Notes: generated by a model from the letters alone, not told the origin. A DNA stretch of 64,000 nt from Spartobacteria bacterium (GCA_003167555.1 PMSN01000004.1:1-64000); one strand, 5' to 3'. Shown: positions 10,738-19,855, counted from the stretch's first letter. Translations and numbers: made by a program.

Positions 10738-11466
10738 ATGATCGCGACGATCGAAGCTGAGACGGCGTTTCAACGTTATGGTCCGGCGCATCTTGTCGTC
10801 ATCGTGCTGACGATCGCGCTGCCGTTTCTCCTCGCGGCATTTGCGCGCAAATCGCGCTGGCCGCGGAGCGAACGCGTCATCGCCCGCGTCCTGGCCCTGT
10901 TGCTCGGAATCAACTATGTCGGCTACGCGATTTATCTTTCGGCGATCGGCGCGACAACCTGGGAAAAGGAACTCCCTCTCCAACTTTGCGATTGGGCCAT
11001 GATCGCGATCATCGTCGCGTTCCTAACCGGCCGCGAGCGCTGGCTGGAGGTCGCCTATTTTTGGGGAATCGGCGGCACCGTCCAGGCAATCGTGACGCCC
11101 GACCTGCGCTACGCCCTTCCCGATATTCGCTTCGTGAGTTTCTTCATCGGCCATTCCGGCATCGTGATCGGCATTATTTTTCTGATGGTCGTGCGCGGAT
11201 TTCGCCCGCATTTCAATTCCATCTGGCGCACCTTTGCGTGGACGGAGGTTTACTTCGTGATCACGATCATCGTCGACCTGATCACCGGTGTGAATTACGG
11301 ATACCTGCTACATAAACCGGAGGCATCGTCGCTCTTGAGTTTTCTGTCGGAGTATCGCCCGCTCTATCTTCTCGAAATGCACCTGCTCGCCCTGTGTTTC
11401 TTCCTGCTGCTGTATTTTCCGTTTGCGATTTACGATCTCATTACGCGAAAGAGAAAACCGGCGTGA
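10738..11466 (+). CDS. YwaF / TIGR02206-like integral membrane protein
   Basis: 242 aa with six or seven predicted membrane helices and little loop sequence. Landmarks of the YwaF/TMEM164-like family are LPLQLCDWAMI, FWGIGGTVQAIVTPDL, FFIGHSGIV and INYVGY. Substrate and reaction are not known to me. It lies 24 bases after the UspA-like gene and could share its transcript. A family B repeat follows. Confidence 0.75.
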   Translation: MIATIEAETAFQRYGPAHLVVIVLTIALPFLLAAFARKSRWPRSERVIARVLALLLGINYVGYAIYLSAIGATTWEKELPLQLCDWAMIAIIVAFLTGRERWLEVAYFWGIGGTVQAIVTPDLRYALPDIRFVSFFIGHSGIVIGIIFLMVVRGFRPHFNSIWRTFAWTEVYFVITIIVDLITGVNYGYLLHKPEASSLLSFLSEYRPLYLLEMHLLALCFFLLLYFPFAIYDLITRKRKPA

Positions 11467-11476
11467 CTCCTTGCCT

Positions 11477-11644
11477 GTCATCCCGAGCCGCGCAGACGGC
11501 GAGGGACCTCACAGTCGCGGTGAGACCTACGCCAGAAACGCTTTCGCGGTCTGCGAAGCGATGACCTCGAACATGCCGGCTTTTAGTTTGTGTGATCTTC
11601 GAGCTATTGTGAGGTTCTTCGTCGTCTGCGCGACTCAGGATGAC
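11477..11644. repeat. Family B long palindromic repeat
   Basis: About 168 bases. Left arm GTCATCCCGAGCCGCGCAGA, right arm GTCGTCTGCGCGACTCAGGA then TGAC; GGGACCTCACA and TGTGAGGTTC are internal inverted words. Related copies are at 40392-40564 and 47770-47929. It lies between the YwaF-like gene and kdsA. Confidence 0.87.
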
Positions 11645-11664
11645 ATGCGGTCCACGCTTCTAGA

Positions 11665-12483
11665 ATGAAACCAGCGCCACTTAAGATCGGTAAAGTCACC
11701 ATAGGTGGCAGGCAGCCGGTGTTCATCCTCGGTCCCTGCGTGATCGAATCGGAGAAGTTTGTCTGGCGGATGGCGCGGCGCATCGCGGAAATTTGCGCGG
11801 CGGAATCGACGCCTTTCATCTTCAAGGCGTCCTACGACAAGGCGAATCGCACCTCGGTCCGTTCCTATCGCGGCATCGGCGTTGTCGAGGGCTGTGAAAT
11901 TCTCGCCGCGATCGGCGCGGAATTGAAAATCCCGGTGACGACCGATGTCCATTCGCCGGCGGAAGCAGAAATCGCGGGTCACGTCATCGATGTGTTGCAG
12001 ATCCCGGCGTTTCTCTGCCGGCAAACCGATCTGCTTCGCGCCGCCGCCGAAACCGGGCGCGTGTTGAACGTGAAGAAGGGCCAGTTCCTCGCCCCGTGGG
12101 ACGTGAAGAACATCGCTGAAAAGATCTCGAGCTTCGGCAACCAAAAATTTGTCTTCACGGAGCGTGGCACCACCTTCGGCTACAACAACCTCGTGGCCGA
12201 TTTCCGCTCGCTCTACTGGATGCGCGAAGCCGGTTACCGCGTCATCTTCGACGCGACCCATTCCGTGCAACGGCCCGGGGGCGCGGGCGATTCCACTTCT
12301 GGCGATGCAGCTCTCGCGCCCGTGCTCGCGCGCGCGGCGATCGCGGCCGGTTGCGACGGAATTTTCATGGAGGTGCACGAGAATCCGGCGCGCGCTTTGT
12401 CGGACGGGCCGAATCAGATTCCGCTAAAGCAGTTGCCGAAGCATCTCCGCATGTTAAAAGCTATTCATGCTGCCGTTTCGTAG
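11665..12483 (+). CDS. kdsA: 3-deoxy-8-phosphooctulonate synthase (KDO-8-P synthase)
   Basis: Condenses phosphoenolpyruvate with arabinose 5-phosphate to KDO-8-phosphate for the LPS inner core. The signature GPCVIESEKF lies near residue 24; FKASYDKANRTS, TTDVHSP and DATHSVQRPGG are the substrate loops. The final FMEVHENPARALSDGPNQ is diagnostic. Length 272 aa is normal. Its last 17 bases overlap lptC, making an LPS synthesis-export operon. Confidence 0.97.
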   Translation: MKPAPLKIGKVTIGGRQPVFILGPCVIESEKFVWRMARRIAEICAAESTPFIFKASYDKANRTSVRSYRGIGVVEGCEILAAIGAELKIPVTTDVHSPAEAEIAGHVIDVLQIPAFLCRQTDLLRAAAETGRVLNVKKGQFLAPWDVKNIAEKISSFGNQKFVFTERGTTFGYNNLVADFRSLYWMREAGYRVIFDATHSVQRPGGAGDSTSGDAALAPVLARAAIAAGCDGIFMEVHENPARALSDGPNQIPLKQLPKHLRMLKAIHAAVS

Positions 12484-13012
12484 CGGTCGCGCCGGATTCT
12501 CGCGCGCGTCGTTCGTTTTTTTGCTTCTCGCTCTTCTGAGTTGCGTCGCGCTTGCTGCCGAGAAAGCGACGCCGACCCCGCAGCCGAAAACCAAAAAGGC
12601 GCGGCCCAAACCGGAGGAAGGCGTGACAAATGTCCCAATCGCCCCCGGCCATGACGCGAAGGGCGTGGTGTTGCCGGATTTCGATCTTTCCGGACGTTTG
12701 CGGGGGAAACTTCAGGCGGGAATCACAAGGCGGCTCGATGACGAACACCTCGAGTTCAAGGCCGTGAAGTTCGTGACCTTCGTGCCCGAAACGGAAAAGC
12801 CCGACATGGAAGTCATCATGACCACTTCGGTCTTCAATTTGAAAACGCAGGTCCTGACTTCGAACGAGCGCACTTCGGTGAAGCGGATGGATTTCGAAAT
12901 CTCCGGGGACAGCATGAAGTTCGAAATGATCTCACGGCAAGGGACTCTGGCGGGCAACGTGAAGATGGTCGTGCGGGGAAAAGCCCGGACTCCGCGTGCG
13001 GAAGGCGAATGA
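12467..13012 (+). CDS. lptC: LptC-like LPS export protein
   Basis: 181 aa envelope protein. After a hydrophobic leader (residues 15-31) comes a Pro/Lys linker and a beta-rich segment with repeated strands (LEFKAVKFVTF, MEVIMTTSVFNLKT, MDFEISGDSM) like the LptC/LptA jellyroll. LLSC in the leader could be a lipobox; cleavage after ALA is the alternative. The call rests mainly on position between kdsA and lptA-lptB; sequence similarity alone is weak. Its start overlaps kdsA and its stop overlaps lptA (ATGA). Confidence 0.65.
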   Translation: MLPFRSGRAGFSRASFVFLLLALLSCVALAAEKATPTPQPKTKKARPKPEEGVTNVPIAPGHDAKGVVLPDFDLSGRLRGKLQAGITRRLDDEHLEFKAVKFVTFVPETEKPDMEVIMTTSVFNLKTQVLTSNERTSVKRMDFEISGDSMKFEMISRQGTLAGNVKMVVRGKARTPRAEGE

Positions 13013-13704
13013 GAAATCTTCGCAGGATTTTCGCAGTGCTCTTCTTCGCACTGACCGCCGGAGTGGCGCTGGGGCAGGGGTCCGCGCCCCCCACGTTGTC
13101 TACGCGAATTAAGCCGGCGCCAGCCGAAAAAACGCCGGCGGAGAAACCAGCGCCAGCGACGAGCCCATCGCCGACACCGAAATCTACTCCAGCCAACTCA
13201 CCGGAAAAAACTTCCACGGAAAAAAAAGATAAGAAGAACCCGGCCGTCCCGCAGGAGCAGATCGTGACCGAGATTTATGCCGATCAAGCTGTCTTCGATT
13301 CGACGAAATCGATCGGCGTCTTCACCGGAAACATTGTCGTCACCGATCCGCGCTTTAAGATACAGGGCGACAAATTGACGATCTATCTGAGCAACAAACA
13401 GAGCGAAGGCCTCGACAAGGCCGTCGTCGAGGGCAACGTCGGTGTCGTGCGCGACCGGCCCCGAGCGGACGGCGGGCCGCCGGACCACATGGTGGGGCGT
13501 TCCGATAAGGCGGTTTATACGGCCAAAGACGGGAACTTCGAGCTGACGGGCAATGCGCGCGTCCAGCAGGGACTCAACACGCATGTTGCGACCAGTCCCG
13601 ATACTGTCATGATTTTAAATGAAAAGGGTCAGCTTCAAACCAAAGGCCCCAGCCGAACCGAAATCCGCCAGGCGCCGTCGCCGACACCAACTGCCACCCC
13701 GTGA
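13009..13704 (+). CDS. lptA: LptA/OstA-domain periplasmic LPS transport protein
   Basis: Predicted periplasmic bridge for LPS. A signal peptide (residues 1-22, ALG|QGS) is followed by a long Pro/Ala/Thr-rich linker to about residue 80 and then the OstA fold: ADQAVFDSTKSIGVFTGNIVV, the GDKLTIYLS strand, AVVEGNV and FELTGNARVQQ. Length 231 aa; typical LptA is about 180, the excess being the linker. It overlaps lptC by ATGA and lptB by GTGA. Confidence 0.85.
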   Translation: MRNLRRIFAVLFFALTAGVALGQGSAPPTLSTRIKPAPAEKTPAEKPAPATSPSPTPKSTPANSPEKTSTEKKDKKNPAVPQEQIVTEIYADQAVFDSTKSIGVFTGNIVVTDPRFKIQGDKLTIYLSNKQSEGLDKAVVEGNVGVVRDRPRADGGPPDHMVGRSDKAVYTAKDGNFELTGNARVQQGLNTHVATSPDTVMILNEKGQLQTKGPSRTEIRQAPSPTPTATP

Positions 13705-14486
13705 TCAGCGAAACAGCGCCCACTTCTTCGCCGATGCCGCCGGCCGCGAAACCGCTCGCGCAGGGACACGTCCTCGTCACTGAGCAGCTCGTGAAGATTT
13801 ACGGCGGTCGCTCCGTCGTGAACGGCATCGACATCAAGGTCCGCGCCGGGGAGATCGTCGGTCTGCTCGGGCCGAATGGCGCCGGGAAGACGACGAGTTT
13901 CTACATGATCGTTGGACTCGTTAGGCCAAACAGCGGGCGGGTCGTTTTTTCCGGCCGGGACGTGACGAGATACGCCATGTATAAGCGCGCGCGGCTCGGC
14001 ATGGGCTATCTCCCGCAGGAAGAATCGATCTTTCGCAAGATGACGGTCGAGCAAAACATCATGGCGATTTTGCAGACGTTGCCGCTCAGCAGATACGAGC
14101 GGAAACAGCGTTGCGAACATTTGCTCCACCAGTTCGGGATTGAGCGCATCGCGAAAAATCTCGCCATCACGCTCAGCGGCGGTGAGAAGCGGCGGCTCAC
14201 CATCGCGCGCTCGCTCGTCACCGAGCCGACGCTGCTCATGCTCGACGAGCCGTTCAGCGGCGTCGATCCGATCGCCGTTTACGATGTGCAGCAGATCGTG
14301 GTGAATCTGCGCAAGTCCGGCCTGGCCATTCTCATCACCGACCACAACGTGCGCGAGACCCTTTCGATCGTGGACCGCGCCTATCTCATTTTTGAAGGCC
14401 GGGTCGAGAGCGAAGGCACGAAAGATTTTCTGATCAACGATCCGATCAGCCGCCAGTTGTATCTCGGCGAGCGTTTTCAAATGTAA
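13701..14486 (+). CDS. lptB: LPS export ABC transporter ATPase LptB
   Basis: Cytoplasmic ATPase that powers LPS extraction with LptFG. Walker A GPNGAGKTTSFYM, the LptB-type PQEESIFRKMTVEQNI, signature LSGGEKRRLTIAR, Walker B LLMLDEPFSGVDPIAV and the switch His in LITDHNVRETL are all in place. Start is GTG at 13701, overlapping the lptA stop. 261 aa, with about 20 extra N-terminal residues. lptF and lptG are not in the window. Confidence 0.96.
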   Translation: MISETAPTSSPMPPAAKPLAQGHVLVTEQLVKIYGGRSVVNGIDIKVRAGEIVGLLGPNGAGKTTSFYMIVGLVRPNSGRVVFSGRDVTRYAMYKRARLGMGYLPQEESIFRKMTVEQNIMAILQTLPLSRYERKQRCEHLLHQFGIERIAKNLAITLSGGEKRRLTIARSLVTEPTLLMLDEPFSGVDPIAVYDVQQIVVNLRKSGLAILITDHNVRETLSIVDRAYLIFEGRVESEGTKDFLINDPISRQLYLGERFQM

Positions 14487-14501
14487 GCGAAAGGAACCCA
14501 A

Positions 14502-15077
14502 GTGATATCGACCAACGCTCATCCGCACGTCAAAGTGACCGGCCGCCATTTGCAGATCACGGACGCGATCAGCGATTACTGCACGCGCAAGATCGAGAGC
14601 CTGCATCTCGATTATCCGAAGATCATCGAGGCGCACGTCATCCTCGAGGTCGAAAAATACCGGCACTCCGCCGAAGTCGTGCTCGTCTGCTCGAACCACA
14701 TCACCATCGAAGCGTGCGAGGAAACCAACGACATGTACGCCGCGATCGATGCCGTCACCGACAAAATCGCGCGGCAGATGCGGAAATATAAGACGCGTCT
14801 CATGCGCAAGCACCGCCCGCGAAAAGATATCGTGCAGCATCTTGAGGAGCACGTGCTGCAATCGGAGCCTACGGAGGAGGACGAGCATCAAGTGCATGCG
14901 ATTGTCAGCTCGGAGCGACTCCCGGTTAAACCGATGTTCGTGGACGAGGCCGTCCTGCAATTGGAAATGTCGCACCGGCAGTTTCTCGTTTTTCTGAATG
15001 CGCGCAGTTCGCGCGTGAACGTCCTTTATCGCCGGAAAAGCGGCGACTTCGGCCTGATCGAGCCGACGGCGAATTAA
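14502..15077 (+). CDS. hpf: Ribosome hibernation promoting factor, long form
   Basis: Binds idle 30S subunits and promotes 100S dimers in stationary phase. Residues 8-105 form the HPF/YfiA beta-alpha-beta domain (VKVTGRHLQITDAISDYC, DMYAAIDAVTDKIARQMRKYK). The C-terminal domain from about 140 (KPMFVDEAVLQLEMSHRQFLVFLNAR, VNVLYRRKSGDFGLIEP) is the dimerising part of the long form. GTG start, 15 bases after lptB. In many bacteria rpoN separates lptB from hpf; here it is absent. Confidence 0.93.
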   Translation: MISTNAHPHVKVTGRHLQITDAISDYCTRKIESLHLDYPKIIEAHVILEVEKYRHSAEVVLVCSNHITIEACEETNDMYAAIDAVTDKIARQMRKYKTRLMRKHRPRKDIVQHLEEHVLQSEPTEEDEHQVHAIVSSERLPVKPMFVDEAVLQLEMSHRQFLVFLNARSSRVNVLYRRKSGDFGLIEPTAN

Positions 15078-15092
15078 GCGGCGGTTACTCCG

Positions 15093-15920
15093 ATGCTAAA
15101 AACAACAGCGATACTCTTTATGGCATTGGCCGCGGTCGCATCCGCACAAACACCAAGCTCAACTGCTATTCCAGCGCCCGAGGATGTGGCCGCGCCACCA
15201 GCGGATGCGGAGAAAACCGCATCGGGCCTCGCTTCGAAAGTGTTAACGCCGGGCAAGGGCGAAACGCATCCGGCGAAAACCGATCGCGTGACCGTGCACT
15301 ACACAGGCTGGACGACGGACGGCAAAATGTTCGATAGCTCGGTGGCGTCGGGAAAGCCGGTCACCTTTCCGCTCGATCGGGTGATCGCCGGATGGACCGA
15401 GGGCGTGCAACTCATGGTGACTGGAGAGAAGCGAAGGTTCTGGATTCCGGAGGAGTTGGCCTACAAAGGAAAAGAAGGCAGACCGAGCGGGATGCTGGTC
15501 TTCGACGTCGAGCTGATTTCGTTCGCCGCGCCGCCGCCGAAACCGACGCCGTCCGATCCGACGAAAGCGCCGGACGACGTGAAGAGACCGCCGGACGACG
15601 CGAAGCGCACGCTCAGCGGTCTCAGTTACAAGATCCTCAAGCCGGGAGCCGGCGGCCGCCATCCCACCGCGACCAGCTCCGTCACGGTGCATTATTCCGG
15701 TTGGACGACGGATGGAAAATTATTCGACAGCTCGGTGGTGAACGGAAAGCCGGCCACGTTCCCGCTCAACCGCGTGATTCCTGGTTGGACGGAAGGAGTC
15801 CAGTTGATGGTCGAAGGCGAGAAGCGGCGCTTCTGGATTCCCGAGAGCCTCGCCTACGCGGGCAATGGACCAGTCTCCGGCGACCTCGTGTTCGACATCG
15901 AGCTGATCAAGATTAATTAG
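15093..15920 (+). CDS. Secreted protein with two FKBP-type peptidyl-prolyl isomerase domains
   Basis: A signal peptide (residues 1-18, ASA|QTP) leads into two FKBP domains joined by a Pro/Lys linker. Both show VTVHYTGWT or VTVHYSGWT, DGK.FDSSV, the I.GW.EGVQLM block and KRRFWIPE.LAY, ending VFD.ELI. The halves are clearly an internal duplication (about 50-143 and 175-275). It probably helps fold envelope proteins; the LPS export genes upstream fit an envelope role. A palindromic repeat follows the stop at once. Confidence 0.93.
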   Translation: MLKTTAILFMALAAVASAQTPSSTAIPAPEDVAAPPADAEKTASGLASKVLTPGKGETHPAKTDRVTVHYTGWTTDGKMFDSSVASGKPVTFPLDRVIAGWTEGVQLMVTGEKRRFWIPEELAYKGKEGRPSGMLVFDVELISFAAPPPKPTPSDPTKAPDDVKRPPDDAKRTLSGLSYKILKPGAGGRHPTATSSVTVHYSGWTTDGKLFDSSVVNGKPATFPLNRVIPGWTEGVQLMVEGEKRRFWIPESLAYAGNGPVSGDLVFDIELIKIN

Positions 15921-15922
15921 AG

Positions 15923-16003
15923 ACCAAGGAGGGGCGGTTTGTAACCGCCCTCTGTTTTCTTTAACGCAAAAGAATGGGCGATTTAAAATCGCCCCTCCTT
16001 GGT
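15923..16003. repeat. Palindromic repeat, likely terminator (family F)
   Basis: ACCAAGGAGGGGCGGTTT...AACCGCCC on the left, GGGCGATTTAAAATCGCCCC then TCCTTGGT on the right. Outer and inner arms pair, giving a branched fold just after the FKBP stop. One copy in the window. Confidence 0.8.
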
Positions 16004-16055
16004 TTCTGCATCCACGGTGGAAATTCTTTCCGTCCCGCGATAAAGGAAGGGTGCG

Positions 16056-17051
16056 ATGAGCGATAAGCCGATGACGCAGGCCATTTCTTCGGGCAGCGAT
16101 CAGCGCAAAAACATCCCGGTCGTCACGGTCGAGAGTTTCTATCGCGCGCACGCGGAGAAGCTGCACTTGAAGCTCGAGGGCAAGCGCGTTGGTTTTCATC
16201 GCAAGATCCGCGAGCCGACCATCAATCGCCCCGGCCTCGCGCTCTCCGGCTTCTACAATTACTTCGCCGAAAAACGGGTGCAGGTCCTCGGCGCAGCCGA
16301 GCAATCGTACCTGAAAAGTCTCCCGCGCAAGAGACGCATCGAGCGTTTCCGCGGTTTGTGCGCGCAAAAAATTCCGTGCCTTGTCACCTCGCGCGGCGCC
16401 CATCTCGAGGCGGACTTGCTCGCCGTGGCGGAAGAAGAGCAGGTCGCAGTCTTCCGCACGCCGATGGTGACGATGCGATTCATCAACGCCGCGACGATCG
16501 CGATGGAAGTGGATTTCTCACCGACCGTGACGGAGTTCGGCAGCATGGTGGATGTTCTTGGCATCGGCGTTTTGATTCGCGGCCAGAGCGGCATCGGAAA
16601 AAGCGAGTGCGTCCTCGGCCTGATCGAGCGCGGCTACAGCCTCGTCTCGGACGACGTCACGCGGGTGAAATCGCTCGAAGGCCGCGAGCTGGTGGCGACC
16701 GCGCCGGAGCTGACGCGCTACCACATGGAAGTGCGCGGGATCGGGATCATCAACGTCGCGTCGATCTTCGGCATCAGGAGCATTCGAATCGAAAAGCGGC
16801 TCGACATGGTCGTGACGTTGCAGGATTGGCAGGAACTCGAAGAGGTGGACCGGATCGGACTCGACCAGGAATATTACGAGATCCTGAAGTTGCAGGTGTC
16901 GCACATCACCATCCCCGTGCGACCGGGCCGCGACATTGCGCGCTTGATCGAGGTTGCGGCGATGGACCAAAAGCTGAAAGGTCTTGGGCGGAACAGCGCG
17001 TCGGATTTTAATGAAAAATTGCTGGGCTTGATGGAAACGAAAGAAACTTGA
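16056..17051 (+). CDS. hprK: HPr kinase/phosphorylase
   Basis: Bifunctional enzyme that phosphorylates HPr on a serine using ATP or pyrophosphate and removes the phosphate again. The P-loop RGQSGIGKSECVLGLIERG and the SDDVTRV motif are diagnostic, as is EVRGIGIINV. Length is 331 aa. The stop overlaps the ptsH start (TGATG), so kinase and substrate are translated together. Confidence 0.96.
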   Translation: MSDKPMTQAISSGSDQRKNIPVVTVESFYRAHAEKLHLKLEGKRVGFHRKIREPTINRPGLALSGFYNYFAEKRVQVLGAAEQSYLKSLPRKRRIERFRGLCAQKIPCLVTSRGAHLEADLLAVAEEEQVAVFRTPMVTMRFINAATIAMEVDFSPTVTEFGSMVDVLGIGVLIRGQSGIGKSECVLGLIERGYSLVSDDVTRVKSLEGRELVATAPELTRYHMEVRGIGIINVASIFGIRSIRIEKRLDMVVTLQDWQELEEVDRIGLDQEYYEILKLQVSHITIPVRPGRDIARLIEVAAMDQKLKGLGRNSASDFNEKLLGLMETKET

Positions 17052-17362
17052 TGGGCTTATTGAACCGGAGATCGGCGCAGACAGGGCGCGGGCAAAAGGT
17101 CGAGAAGGAGATCGCGATCGTGAATCGGCTCGGCCTGCACGCGCGGCCCGCGGCGATGTTCGTGCGGATCGCAAGCCGGTTTCGCTGCGAGATCTGGGTC
17201 GAGAAGGAAGGCGAGCAGATCAACGGCAAAAGCATTATGGGCCTGATGATGCTGGCCGCCGGCCAGGGGTCGACGCTGCTGATCCGCTGCGAAGGCCCCG
17301 ACGCGGACAAGGCGATGGAAGAACTGGAAGCGCTGATCAAGGCGAAGTTCAACGAGGATTAA
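17051..17362 (+). CDS. ptsH: HPr phosphocarrier protein
   Basis: Phosphocarrier between EI and downstream acceptors. His30 in LGLHARPA is the EI phosphorylation site, and Ser61 in NGKSIMGLMML is the HprK target; their spacing of 31 equals His15/Ser46 of classic HPr. The protein is 103 aa because about 15 residues precede the usual start. The ATG at 17051 overlaps the hprK stop. With EI next and no EII gene in view, the set may be regulatory. Confidence 0.95.
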   Translation: MGLLNRRSAQTGRGQKVEKEIAIVNRLGLHARPAAMFVRIASRFRCEIWVEKEGEQINGKSIMGLMMLAAGQGSTLLIRCEGPDADKAMEELEALIKAKFNED

Positions 17363-17365
17363 GCG

Positions 17366-17454
17366 CTGTAGTCACGGCGCTCTGTCGCCGTGAGGTTGTG
17401 AATAGTCGCCACGCGAGAATCGAAGAACGCCTCGACAAAGCGAGGCGACTACAG
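17366..17454. repeat. Palindromic repeat with CTGTAG ends (family C-like)
   Basis: CTGTAGTCACGGCGCTCTGT-CGCCGTGA on the left, CGCCTCGACAAAGCGAGGCG-ACTACAG on the right. It shares CTGTAG..CTACAG ends with family C but has different inner stems. Lies between ptsH and ptsI. Confidence 0.8.
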
Positions 17455-17484
17455 CTTTCTTGACATCCGCGCTAGTCTCAATGG

Positions 17485-19251
17485 GTGAGCGACGATAACG
17501 CGAGACAGGAAACGCGCTTTCAAGGCATCGGGGTTTCTCCGGGCATTGCCCGGGGGAAAATCCTGGTCGTGCGCGATGATGGCGACGAGGTCGCGCGGCA
17601 TCGTATTCAGTCCGGTGATATTCCGAACGAGATCGCGCGCTTCGAGACGGCGCTCATTCAGACGCGCGCGCAGATTCTCGAAATGCAGGAACGCATCGCC
17701 GAATCGATCGGCGCGAAAGACGCGGGGATTTTCGATGCGCATCTCCTTGTGGTCGAGGATCGGACATTGATCGATGAAGTCCTGCGCAAACTGGTGGCCG
17801 ATCTCTGCAACGTGGAATTTGTTTTCCATGAAGTGGCCAAGCATTACGCCGAAACGCTCAGCCAGATCGACGACCCGTATCTCCGCGAGCGCGCGCTCGA
17901 TATCCAGGACGTGACGCGCCGCGTTATTCGAAATTTGCAGGGCAAAGCGCCGAAATCTTTCCTGGCCATGGCGGAGCGGCACATTCTCGTCGCGCACAAC
18001 ATCACGCCGTCGGACACGGCGACGATGAATCGCGAGTTCGTGCTCGGCCTTGCCACCGATCTCGGCAGCCGCACGTCGCACACGGCGATCATGTCCCGCT
18101 CGCTTGGGATTCCGGCCGTGGTGGGATTGCACGATGCGACCGACAAACTCGAGACCGGCCAGGACGTCCTGCTCGATGGTTACAGCGGTCTGCTCATTCT
18201 CGATCCGACGCCGGATACGCTCTGGCATTACGGCGAGCTGGAGCACAAGAAGGGGCAGGTGGCGCAGGAGTTATCCGGTTTGCGCGAAACCAAATCCACC
18301 ACGCGCGATGGCCGGCACATTGTTCTCTCTGCCAACATCGAATTACCCGCCGACGTGGAAGCGGCGCCGCGTAATGGCGCGGAGGGCATCGGCCTTTACC
18401 GGACAGAATTCCTTTATCTCAACCGCACCACGTTGCCCGGCGAGGAAGAGCAGTACGCGACTTATCGCCAGGTCGCGGAACAGGTGCATCCGCATCCGCT
18501 CATCATTCGCACGTTCGATTTGGGCGGCGACAAGCTGGCGGGTTCGATGGATAGCAACGACGAGTTGAACCCTTTCATGGGCCATCGCGCGATCCGGTTT
18601 TCGCTCGAGAACGTCGATATTTTCAAGGCGCAGTTGCGCGCGATCATCCGGGCCAGCGCCGTCGGCAACGTGAAGATCATGTTCCCGATGATTTCGGGAC
18701 TGGAGGAACTCGGCCGCGCGCTCGCCGTTTTCGAAGAATGCAAATCGGAGCTGGCGAATGAGGGACAGCCGTTCGATCCCGGCACCGAGGTCGGCGCGAT
18801 GATCGAGATTCCAAGCGCGGCCATGTGCGCCGATCGGCTCGCGCGCGAGATCGATTTCTTCAGCATCGGCACGAACGATCTCATCCAGTACGCGATTGCG
18901 GTGGATCGCGTGAATGAACGCGTCGCGCATCTTTACGAGCCGACGCATCCGGCCGTCCTGCGCCTGCTCAAGATGGTGGCGGACGCGGCGCACACGCATG
19001 GGATTTGGGTCGGGGTGTGCGGCGAAATGGCGGGCGATCTCGCGCTCACTCCGTTGCTCCTCGGTTTGGGAATGGACGAGCTGAGCGTGGGCGCGTCGCT
19101 TGTTCCGCGGGTGAAGCGTGCCGTGCAAACGCTCACTTACTCCGAATGCCAGGAACTGGTCCAGCAGGCGTTGGAACTGGATACTCCGTCTGCGATTCTC
19201 GCGCGCTGCACGGAGATGGCGCAGGCGTGTTACGCGGAGTTGTTAGGATAG
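17485..19251 (+). CDS. ptsI: Phosphoenolpyruvate-protein phosphotransferase (enzyme I)
   Basis: Autophosphorylates from PEP and passes phosphate to HPr. Residues 12-25 FQGIGVSPGIARGK open the HPr-binding domain. His199 in GSRTSHTAIMSRSLGIP is the active site. GIGLYRTEFLYL, FPMISGLEEL, the PEP-site SIGTNDLIQYAIAVDR and GVCGEMAGD follow in the standard order. 588 aa, near the usual 570. GTG start. A palindromic repeat parts it from ptsH, which may lower its expression. Confidence 0.96.
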   Translation: MSDDNARQETRFQGIGVSPGIARGKILVVRDDGDEVARHRIQSGDIPNEIARFETALIQTRAQILEMQERIAESIGAKDAGIFDAHLLVVEDRTLIDEVLRKLVADLCNVEFVFHEVAKHYAETLSQIDDPYLRERALDIQDVTRRVIRNLQGKAPKSFLAMAERHILVAHNITPSDTATMNREFVLGLATDLGSRTSHTAIMSRSLGIPAVVGLHDATDKLETGQDVLLDGYSGLLILDPTPDTLWHYGELEHKKGQVAQELSGLRETKSTTRDGRHIVLSANIELPADVEAAPRNGAEGIGLYRTEFLYLNRTTLPGEEEQYATYRQVAEQVHPHPLIIRTFDLGGDKLAGSMDSNDELNPFMGHRAIRFSLENVDIFKAQLRAIIRASAVGNVKIMFPMISGLEELGRALAVFEECKSELANEGQPFDPGTEVGAMIEIPSAAMCADRLAREIDFFSIGTNDLIQYAIAVDRVNERVAHLYEPTHPAVLRLLKMVADAAHTHGIWVGVCGEMAGDLALTPLLLGLGMDELSVGASLVPRVKRAVQTLTYSECQELVQQALELDTPSAILARCTEMAQACYAELLG

Positions 19252-19267
19252 CGCGCGACAAGCGTCT

Positions 19268-19353
19268 GTCATTCCGAGCGAAGTCGAGGAACCCCGCGGC
19301 GACACTGGCGACACTTCCGCGGGGTCCTTCGACTTCGCTTCGCTCAGGATGAC
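19268..19353. repeat. Family A palindromic repeat
   Basis: Same ends and almost the same middle as the copy at 6270-6354. It lies between convergent ptsI and the bifunctional nuclease gene, so it may terminate both. Confidence 0.9.
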
Positions 19354-19366
19354 AGCTGGGACTGCG

Positions 19367-19855
19367 TCACTCTTCCTCGGTGGATTCCGATTCGGATTCG
19401 ACGTCCGGCTTGATTCCTTCTTCTTCCATCTTCCGGAGGACGTCGCTCATGTCGTCGACTTCATCCCAGACTTCCTGGCTCACGTACATCGGCGCCTTTT
19501 GTTGCGTCGCCATCGCGATGCAATCGCTCGGTCGCCCGTCGAGTTCGATGATTTTCTTCTGCTGCAATTCGTTCTCGGCGCGAATGATCATACGCGCGTA
19601 ATAGGTCGCGTTCTTCAAGTCGTTGATGATGACGCGTTCGACTTTCGCGCCAAGCGCGGTCATGAGATGGCCCATCAAGTCGTGGGTGAGGGGACGCTCT
19701 TTCGAGACATCGCGCATGAACATCGTGATCGCGCTGCCAACTGTTTGGTCGACGTAAATGATGAAGACTTTGTCGTTGTTCCCGAGGAAAACGGCGCAGC
19801 CGCCGCTCGTGGGTAAAACCGCGCGGACCTGCACCTCGATCACCGTCTTGTTCAT
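19367..19855 (-). CDS. Bifunctional nuclease family (DUF151) protein
   Basis: Cytoplasmic protein of 162 aa of the DUF151/BFN family. Conserved parts are VFLGNNDKVFIIYVD, GSAITMFM, RPLTHDLMGHLMTALGAKVERVIINDL and ELDGRPSDCIAMA. Plant and some bacterial members have DNase/RNase activity; the role here is not shown. The C-terminus is very acidic. The ATG at 19855 is chosen; the upstream extension crosses a family D repeat and matches nothing in the family. Confidence 0.9.
   Translation of the reverse strand: MNKTVIEVQVRAVLPTSGGCAVFLGNNDKVFIIYVDQTVGSAITMFMRDVSKERPLTHDLMGHLMTALGAKVERVIINDLKNATYYARMIIRAENELQQKKIIELDGRPSDCIAMATQQKAPMYVSQEVWDEVDDMSDVLRKMEEEGIKPDVESESESTEEE

Noticed and set aside
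13635-14975. Minus-strand frame of 446 codons
   Set aside because: Antisense to lptB and hpf, both with diagnostic motifs.
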